Positions 24,755-28,934 of a DNA stretch of 28,934 nt are shown here, one piece after another (position 1 is the first letter of the stretch; each line of letters opens with the position of its first letter). The notes under the pieces are model-generated. The model had not been told where the DNA came from, searched no databases, and saw nothing but the letters and a program-made list of their open reading frames with translations. Origin of the DNA: CAZESH01 sp964514665 (GTDB lineage: Bacteria; Bacillota; Bacilli; Paenibacillales; KCTC-25726). The translations under genes were made by a program, and so were the position numbers. The stretch lies in contig CAZESH010000018.1 of assembly GCA_964514665.1 (NCBI GenBank), positions 1 to 28,934 on the forward strand, read 5' to 3'.

Positions 24755-24776
24755 AGCATTCATCTCCTGCATTGTG

Positions 24777-25940
24777 TTATTTCTTATAATCGCTGCCGAG
24801 CGTAATGTCGTTCTTTGAGAAGGATACGACCGACGAGGTCTTCTCGTAAAAATGAGGAGCATTTGCGAGCAAGCTGTCTCTCGAATAGAAAAGGCTGTCC
24901 TTCGTTAAAGGCAGGCTTACACTCTTGCCAGTAGCCGCCGCTTCATAGATGGCCGTGATCAGCTCAAGCGTTTTGCGTCCTTCATGGCCGTCAATGAGCA
25001 CCTCCAGCGATCCGCCTTCGATCGCCTTCATCACATCGTCGATTTGTCCGGCGTGCCCAGTATATGGGAGGTCCGCCATGCTGTTGTACGTGTTCTCAAG
25101 CTCCTCCTCGAGCGCGGTGTTCCGAATCGGAAATCCGTTTTCCTTGGAGGTGGATGCATAAACCTTCCAGGGTGCGGAAATTCTCGCCTTTTCCCCTTGG
25201 AAGATAAGCTGCTGTTCCTCTCCGTGATGCACGACAGAGCTTGTAATTTGCGACAAGCTTCCGTTGTCATAAGAAAGAATGGCTATGGAGATGTCCTCGA
25301 CTTCCGCGTTATCATGCGACGTATTGCTCATCACCGCTTGGACTTTTTCTGGCATCCCCATCATCCACTGAAGCATGTCAATATGATGAACGGCGTGGTT
25401 AAGCGTACAGCCGCCGCCTTCCTTTTCCCAAGTGCCTCTCCACCACAGATCGTAATAGCAGTGCCCTCTCCACCAGTGGGAATCAACCTGTGCATGCACG
25501 ATTTTGCCTAACTTTCCGGTATCGAGCGTGCGCTTCAGCTTCATGATCGGATCCCTGAACCGATTTTGCCCGATTACGGATAAAATGCGATTCGATTCTG
25601 AAGCCGCTTCCAGCATGCGGTCGCTTTCTTCCAAGGAAGAAGACATCGGCTTCTCTACCAATACATGCTTTCCCGCTCGCAAAAAGTCGATAGCGATTTG
25701 AGCATGCGTATACGGCGGGGTGCAGATCGACACCAGATCGATATCGCTTTCCAGTAGTCCACGGTAATCTTGTTCAACCCTGCAGTCGAGCTGAAATTTC
25801 TCTTTATACCGGACTGCCTTCTCCTCGTAAATATCGCATAACGCAACGACTTGACACCTTCCCTTAAACGAGGACACAAACGCCTCCAAATGTGAATTTG
25901 CTATACCGCCGGTACCGATAACTGCTACTTTAATCAACAT
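24777..25940 (-). CDS. Gfo/Idh/MocA-family NAD(P)-dependent oxidoreductase
   Basis: Intact dehydrogenase of 387 residues. The N-terminal Rossmann domain has VAVIGTGGIANSH, then CTPPYTHA and VLVEKPMSSS with the catalytic lysine. The C-terminal domain holds GGGCTLNHAVHHIDML with the conserved His residues. It is a full-length paralog of the broken gene at 11980-13134, with the same SHWWRGHCYYDLWW stretch intact. AAGGAG lies six bases before the ATG. It follows the GntR gene by 16 bases and starts the uronate operon. Members of this family oxidise sugars, cyclitols or sugar acids at a ring hydroxyl; the substrate here is unknown but probably an acid sugar. Confidence 0.92.
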   Translation of the reverse strand: MLIKVAVIGTGGIANSHLEAFVSSFKGRCQVVALCDIYEEKAVRYKEKFQLDCRVEQDYRGLLESDIDLVSICTPPYTHAQIAIDFLRAGKHVLVEKPMSSSLEESDRMLEAASESNRILSVIGQNRFRDPIMKLKRTLDTGKLGKIVHAQVDSHWWRGHCYYDLWWRGTWEKEGGGCTLNHAVHHIDMLQWMMGMPEKVQAVMSNTSHDNAEVEDISIAILSYDNGSLSQITSSVVHHGEEQQLIFQGEKARISAPWKVYASTSKENGFPIRNTALEEELENTYNSMADLPYTGHAGQIDDVMKAIEGGSLEVLIDGHEGRKTLELITAIYEAAATGKSVSLPLTKDSLFYSRDSLLANAPHFYEKTSSVVSFSKNDITLGSDYKK

Positions 25941-25956
25941 CCTTCACTCCTTTAGA

Positions 25957-26643
25957 TCATTTAAAAAATTTGGCGTGCTTCTGTTTTAAATTCTCTTTTT
26001 CAGTCACTACTAGCTCCAAATGATCCCTTAGCATTTTTTCAGCTTGGTCGGGATCCTTCTCCTTGATGGCACGAACAATTCCATGATGCTGGGCAAGTAT
26101 GATTTTCCAGTCTGAATCGGAAGCAAGCCGTAAAATCCGGATGCGGTTGTCATGCGTTGCCATTTGTTGAATAAGTCCCCAAGTACGGTCCCGGCCGCAA
26201 CCGATCATAATCGATTTGTGAAACTCTTCATCGAGCTCAAACAAACGCCCATAGTTCTGTTCGGATTCGCACAGTTCTTGCATCGAGACGAGATTTTGCA
26301 GATGAAGCACCTGTTCCTTGTCGAGCAGCTCACATGCTTCCCGAACAACGGCTGATTCCAAGGTTTTTCTGACAAATCGGGATTCTTCCGCATGCTGCAA
26401 ATCAATAAGCGATATGATGGAGCCCTTCTGAGGAATGGTTTCAATTAATTCCTCCTGAGTGAGTTTAACCAATGCTTCACGAATCGGCGTCCTGCTCACT
26501 TGGAGCATTTCGGCCAATTCTTTTTCCGAGACAAACCGCCCCGGCTCGAGTCGCAGCTCCATGATATTTTTCTTCAAGGTTTCATAAACGAAATCCCGGA
26601 TAAATCCCCTCTTGTCTCTTGAAACGTCAATCTGAATAGTCAT
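25957..26643 (-). CDS. GntR-family transcriptional regulator, FCD subfamily (copy 4)
   Basis: Winged-helix regulator of 228 residues. The recognition region is SEKELAEMLQVSRTPIREAL, the wing TIPQKGSIIS, and the FCD domain has ESAVVREAC and ELDEEFHKSIMIGCG. AAGGAGGG lies six bases before the ATG. It is the first gene of the minus-strand uronate unit and sits next to two operator-like sites, so it probably represses itself, the oxidoreductase and the uxu genes. Because the same site recurs at the enolase gene, this protein or copy 1 may control both units. Confidence 0.93.
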   Translation of the reverse strand: MTIQIDVSRDKRGFIRDFVYETLKKNIMELRLEPGRFVSEKELAEMLQVSRTPIREALVKLTQEELIETIPQKGSIISLIDLQHAEESRFVRKTLESAVVREACELLDKEQVLHLQNLVSMQELCESEQNYGRLFELDEEFHKSIMIGCGRDRTWGLIQQMATHDNRIRILRLASDSDWKIILAQHHGIVRAIKEKDPDQAEKMLRDHLELVVTEKENLKQKHAKFFK

Positions 26644-26722
26644 AAAACCCTCCTTTACCCGTGAAAAGACGAGCTACCTCCATCTCTGAAGCGTTTACAA
26701 ATAAAATCAGGAGTCTAGCCGA

Positions 26723-26736
26723 ACTAGTATACCAGT
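26723..26736. promoter_or_regulatory. Near-palindromic operator upstream of GntR copy 4
   Basis: ACTAGTATACCAGT is symmetric at 12 of 14 positions, and with the flanking A and T at 14 of 16. It lies 80 bases upstream of the GntR copy 4 ATG on the minus strand. The core GTATAC with flanking CTA/CCA is typical of GntR-family operators. Confidence 0.65.
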
Positions 26737-26792
26737 TTATACTGTGGACGCCTGTGTGGATCGATTTTTTGCTTCCTTCAACTAATGATAAT

Positions 26793-26806
26793 ACTAGTAT
26801 ACCACC
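26793..26806. promoter_or_regulatory. Second copy of the operator in the divergent region
   Basis: ACTAGTATACCACC shares its first 12 bases exactly with the site at 26723-26736. The two sites are 70 bases apart, close to seven helical turns, which would allow looping. It lies between the GntR gene (minus) and the AraC gene (plus). Confidence 0.6.
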
Positions 26807-26862
26807 ACTATATCCGAGTTGACGATGCGCTAATCGCGAAAAAATTTACCCATTTCTCACAC

Positions 26863-26891
26863 TTTTCATTCAATTGTAAGCGCTGTATAAT
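26863..26891 (+). promoter_or_regulatory. Promoter of the AraC-type regulator
   Basis: TATAAT (26886-26891) preceded by TTTTCA (26863-26868) with a 17-base spacer; the start codon is 40 bases downstream. Confidence 0.55.
26875..26888 (+). promoter_or_regulatory. Possible cre site in the AraC gene promoter
   Basis: TGTAAGCGCTGTAT matches the cre consensus at 12 of 14 positions, with the central part perfect. It overlaps the -10 box of the AraC gene. Confidence 0.45.
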
Positions 26892-26930
26892 TGGTTTTGG
26901 AATAGATGGAGATTAACAAGGGGGTATACT

Positions 26931-27866
26931 ATGTCTGTATTGATCGCCGATTCCGTAGAACTAGGCAGGCTGCCCGACATTCGAATGTCCTTTCATCTGA
27001 TGGGGCTGCATGTTCGCGAAGTGGGTTCCCGGTGGACATATCCTTCCCATGAACATCCTATGTACGAGCTTCATTGGATGATCGAAGGGGACATGAAGAT
27101 GATCGTCGAGGGGAAGATTTACAATCAAAAAAAGGGAGATCTACTTTTCATACGTCCGGGAATCATCCATTCGTGCAAGTCGGCATGCCCTCATGGCTTC
27201 ACTTATTTTTGCGTGCATTTCAGCGTAGCCGATCTCGCTTTCTCCAAGGAGCTGGAGCGCTATCAATCCGCCTGCTACGAAGCATCCTCTCCCCTTGTCA
27301 AAGAATTGACTCCCTTGCTAACGGACTTATGCAACCTTGCAACTGAAAACAGGAGTCGATCGCTTTCCACCGCAAAAAGCATGAAGGTGTACGTAGCCGT
27401 GTTTGAGCTTTTGGGAACGTTGGTGGAACAGCTGTCCCAAACCGACAACGTCGTGCTAACGAAAAAGGAATTACTGGCCGGCCGCATCGCCGAAAATATT
27501 GAGTCTTCGATCCGCAGCCTGCATCATGGCCAAAAGGAAGACAGCGAAAGAAAATTCGTCCAAGATATAGCCGAATCCTTAAAATTGAGTCCATCCCAGG
27601 TGAATCGGATATTTCAACAGGTTTACGGGAAGGCTCCTCGCAAATATATGTCGGAAATTTTGTTAAGCGAGGCCCAGCGCTTGTTGCTTCAGACGGACCT
27701 GTCCATAGATCATATAGCCATGATACTCGGGTATAAAACAAGCGCCCACTTCAGCCGCCAATTTAAGCGCTGGACCGCCATGACCCCAAGCGAGTGCAGG
27801 AGCAGCGCAGAGCGTGATAGCTGCTTACGGTCTGTGGGTGGTATCCTTTCGGATGAATCTATGTGA
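26931..27866 (+). CDS. AraC-family transcriptional regulator with cupin-type sensor domain
   Basis: Cytoplasmic regulator, 311 residues, the only large plus-strand gene. The N-terminal cupin-like part (about 20-110) shows SHEHPMYELHWMIEGDMKM and GDLLFIRPGIIHS, as in sugar-binding AraC proteins. The C-terminal helix-turn-helix domain (about 205-290) reads IAESLKLSPSQVNRIFQQVYG and then IAMILGYKTSAHFSRQFKRW. AAGGGGG precedes the ATG, and the bases across the start (GGGTATACTATG) resemble half of the nearby operator. It is divergent from the GntR copy 4 unit. Its ligand and targets are unknown; a role in uronate or xylan use is inferred from position. Confidence 0.9.
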   Translation: MSVLIADSVELGRLPDIRMSFHLMGLHVREVGSRWTYPSHEHPMYELHWMIEGDMKMIVEGKIYNQKKGDLLFIRPGIIHSCKSACPHGFTYFCVHFSVADLAFSKELERYQSACYEASSPLVKELTPLLTDLCNLATENRSRSLSTAKSMKVYVAVFELLGTLVEQLSQTDNVVLTKKELLAGRIAENIESSIRSLHHGQKEDSERKFVQDIAESLKLSPSQVNRIFQQVYGKAPRKYMSEILLSEAQRLLLQTDLSIDHIAMILGYKTSAHFSRQFKRWTAMTPSECRSSAERDSCLRSVGGILSDESM

Positions 27867-28008
27867 GCATTTCATCTGCCCAAACCTCAAAGGTCTTTAC
27901 CGCTTCATCACTCGTGGCACCATCTACCCCCGGTGCCGTCCATTTCGGTATGCGCTGCTGACGTTTATAAATATTAAAATTGCCCTTAATTGGCATTTGG
28001 CTACTCAT
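27859..28008 (-). CDS. Small ORF overlapping the toxin stop codon, function unknown
   Basis: A 49-residue protein whose ATG overlaps the toxin TGA as ATGA, so it would be translationally coupled. It reads MPIKGNFNIYKRQQRIPKW, then GVDGATSDEAVKTFEVWADE near the end. No membrane segment or signal is visible, and composition is that of a small soluble protein. Its end overlaps the last eight bases of the convergent AraC gene. I do not recognise a family. It could be a true third member of the toxin-antitoxin operon or a chance frame; the codon pattern favours coding. Confidence 0.42.
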   Translation of the reverse strand: MSSQMPIKGNFNIYKRQQRIPKWTAPGVDGATSDEAVKTFEVWADEMLT

Positions 28009-28319
28009 CGTGAAACTTTCATCTTCGAACGAAAATGCTTCTTCTTCAATATGAGGACAAACTCGTCGCATGCATCTATCGTGTAGAAAACAATGTAATT
28101 CTGTACAATTAGTTTTCGGTAACCCATGATGGAAAGCCTTTCGTCCTGTAATAGAGGATATTTTCGAGGAATATCTGCTAAATCGATAATAGCTTCTTCA
28201 ATGGTTTCAATCATCTTTAGTGCAGGTTCCGGAGCAGCAAGCTGAGCAGAAATATACCTTACAATGTCTCGCAGATCGTTCTCGGCGGACTTTGAAACGT
28301 CAATCCTATATTTCTCCAT
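28005..28319 (-). CDS. RelE/ParE-superfamily toxin
   Basis: Small toxin of 104 residues in a type II toxin-antitoxin pair. MEKYRIDVSKSAENDLRDIVRYIS at the N-terminus (the leading strand and helix), IPRKYPLLQDERL in the middle and GYRKLIVQNYIVFYTID toward the end follow the RelE/ParE fold. The last strand, LILKKKHFRSKMKVSR, departs from the usual R-x-LYGRRD type ending, so activity may differ. Whether it cuts mRNA or poisons gyrase cannot be decided. Its start overlaps the antitoxin end by 14 bases, the usual antitoxin-first arrangement. Confidence 0.82.
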   Translation of the reverse strand: MEKYRIDVSKSAENDLRDIVRYISAQLAAPEPALKMIETIEEAIIDLADIPRKYPLLQDERLSIMGYRKLIVQNYIVFYTIDACDEFVLILKKKHFRSKMKVSR

Positions 28320-28578
28320 CCTTTATCTCCCGCCGGATATCTGCCATCACGTCCCGAAGCGGACGCTTCCTTCCTTCCGTCACCGCCGTCTTGCCTTCAT
28401 CCAAAAGACGATACATCTCAAGCTTGCCATTAAGCATCTCATAAGTCTCCATGCTCATCACGGCCAAATCTCCTTGACCGTTCTTGGTAATAAAAACAGG
28501 CTCTCTGCTTTCGTGGCAGAATCTTGAAATCTCATTATAGTTATTTCTCAAATCCGTGCTGGATTTGATATTAGGCAT
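28306..28578 (-). CDS. Phd/YefM-family antitoxin
   Basis: Antitoxin of 90 residues. MPNIKSSTDLRNNYNEISRF at the start is the Phd/YefM DNA-binding fold, followed by PVFITKNGQGDLAVMSMETYE, and a charged C-terminal tail (residues about 55-90) that would wrap the toxin. The frame is open to an earlier ATG at 28686, but AGGAGG lies eight bases before the ATG at 28578 and the product then begins at the family start. The neutralising and autorepressing role is inferred from the family. Confidence 0.87.
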   Translation of the reverse strand: MPNIKSSTDLRNNYNEISRFCHESREPVFITKNGQGDLAVMSMETYEMLNGKLEMYRLLDEGKTAVTEGRKRPLRDVMADIRREIKDGEI

Positions 28579-28599
28579 GTAGTCCGCCTCCTCTACTGA

Positions 28600-28634
28600 T
28601 CTAAAGATATTAGATGCGAATTTCTTTAGAGCAA
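28600..28634 (-). promoter_or_regulatory. Promoter and inverted repeat of the toxin-antitoxin unit
   Basis: On the minus strand TTGCTC (28629-28634) and TAATAT (28607-28612) are 16 bases apart. The inverted repeat TCTAAAG (28600-28606) and CTTTAGA (28624-28630) flanks the -10 box, as expected for an antitoxin operator. Confidence 0.5.
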
Positions 28635-28690
28635 CAAGATCTGTCGACCGAAAGCAGTACAAAATCAGGTTCGTTCCGTTACCCATGGCT

Positions 28691-28729
28691 CAAAAACAAA
28701 ACGAACACCCGAATGAATGTCCGTTTTGT
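28691..28729 (-). terminator. Rho-independent terminator entering from the right
   Basis: The arms 28696-28708 and 28717-28729 pair over 13 bases with two wobble pairs on the minus strand, with an eight-base loop, followed by TGTTTTTG. It would end a minus-strand transcript coming from beyond the right edge, upstream of the toxin-antitoxin promoter. Confidence 0.65.
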
Positions 28730-28810
28730 TGTAATATCGGTTTGTTTTAGAAAAAAGGGCGGATCCATTTGTTTGGGTGTCGTTCATCTAGTCGAGCTTA
28801 CGAGCAGGGC

Positions 28811-28917
28811 TTCGTATCTGGTGGAGGAGCGCCAGCGTTTGCCTTTGAATTTGGATGGTTACCTTTAGCGTTCATTCTAAGCATCCGAATTCAAGAGCAA
28901 CCGGAACCAGATACGAA
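28811..28917. repeat. Long imperfect inverted repeat at the right edge
   Basis: Perfect 12-base arms TTCGTATCTGGT (28811-28822) and ACCAGATACGAA (28906-28917) enclose a second pairing block of about 21 bases (left arm near 28837-28857, right arm near 28882-28902) with 17 matches plus wobble pairs. The whole stretch could fold into one long stem with an internal bulge. No convincing gene is seen from 28730 to 28934 on either strand. It may be a structured RNA or the end of a mobile element. Confidence 0.5.
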
Positions 28918-28934
28918 ACCGAATAGCCGGACCC

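Noticed and set aside
23512..24756. Long plus-strand open frame opposite uxuA and the decayed oxidoreductase
   Set aside because: It is antisense to uxuA, which has clear family motifs, shows no family motif of its own and has no convincing ribosome binding site.
26686..26699. cre-like sequence upstream of GntR copy 4
   Set aside because: Only 11 of 14 positions match and one half-site is lost.
28614..28868. Plus-strand frame of 84 codons at the right edge
   Set aside because: It runs through the terminator hairpin and the long inverted repeat, with no ribosome binding site and no known motif.
1..28934. CRISPR arrays, tRNA, rRNA genes and intact transposases
   Set aside because: I saw no regularly spaced repeats, no cloverleaf-like sequences and no transposase motifs on either strand.

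Overview
The window reads as chromosomal DNA of a low- to mid-GC Gram-positive, most likely Paenibacillus or a close relative. The evidence is strong AAGGAGG-type ribosome binding sites with several TTG/GTG starts, LplA/LplB/LplC-type sugar transporters, a YesM/YesN-type two-component system, a CBM22-GH10-CBM9-CBM9 xylanase and CcpA-type cre sites. The taxon is inferred from gene content; no rRNA is present. Nearly everything up to 26.6 kb lies on the minus strand, so units read from right to left.

Region 1 (about 0.1-11.7 kb) is a xylan utilisation block. In minus-strand order it holds a cytoplasmic GH8 reducing-end xylose-releasing exo-oligoxylanase, a secreted GH10 xylanase with its own terminator, a response regulator and sensor kinase pair, then a lipoprotein substrate-binding protein and two permeases. 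Sequences matching the cre consensus at 14/14 and 13/14 sit upstream of the two-component pair and in the transporter promoter. The expected flow is: xylanase cuts xylan outside the cell, the transporter brings in oligosaccharides (probably aldouronates or xylo-oligosaccharides), and the GH8 enzyme trims them inside.

Region 2 (about 11.7-18.1 kb) holds a glucarate-dehydratase-like enolase-superfamily enzyme under a clear promoter and operator, three GntR/FCD regulators, and a lot of decay. A Gfo/Idh/MocA oxidoreductase carries an in-frame TGA, an SDR dehydrogenase has an internal deletion, and unrecognised or transporter-like coding scraps lie in the gaps.

Region 3 (about 18.1-26.6 kb) is a second uronate unit, read from right to left: GntR regulator, intact Gfo/Idh/MocA oxidoreductase, a decayed oxidoreductase of a second type, uxuA (mannonate dehydratase), uxuB (fructuronate reductase), two permeases and a binding lipoprotein, ending at a good terminator. 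UxuB and UxuA convert fructuronate to mannonate and then to 2-keto-3-deoxygluconate, the fate of glucuronic acid side chains of glucuronoxylan. Uronate isomerase, alpha-glucuronidase and KDG kinase/aldolase are not in the window.

Region 4 (about 26.6-28.9 kb) has a divergent promoter region with two copies of a near-palindromic operator that also occurs at the enolase gene. It is followed by a plus-strand AraC regulator, then a minus-strand Phd/YefM-RelE/ParE toxin-antitoxin pair with a third small ORF overlapping the toxin stop codon. Structured non-coding sequence lies at the right edge. The most interesting points are the four paralogous GntR regulators with shared operators, the third ORF in the toxin-antitoxin unit, and the selective decay of oxidoreductase genes in one functional neighbourhood.
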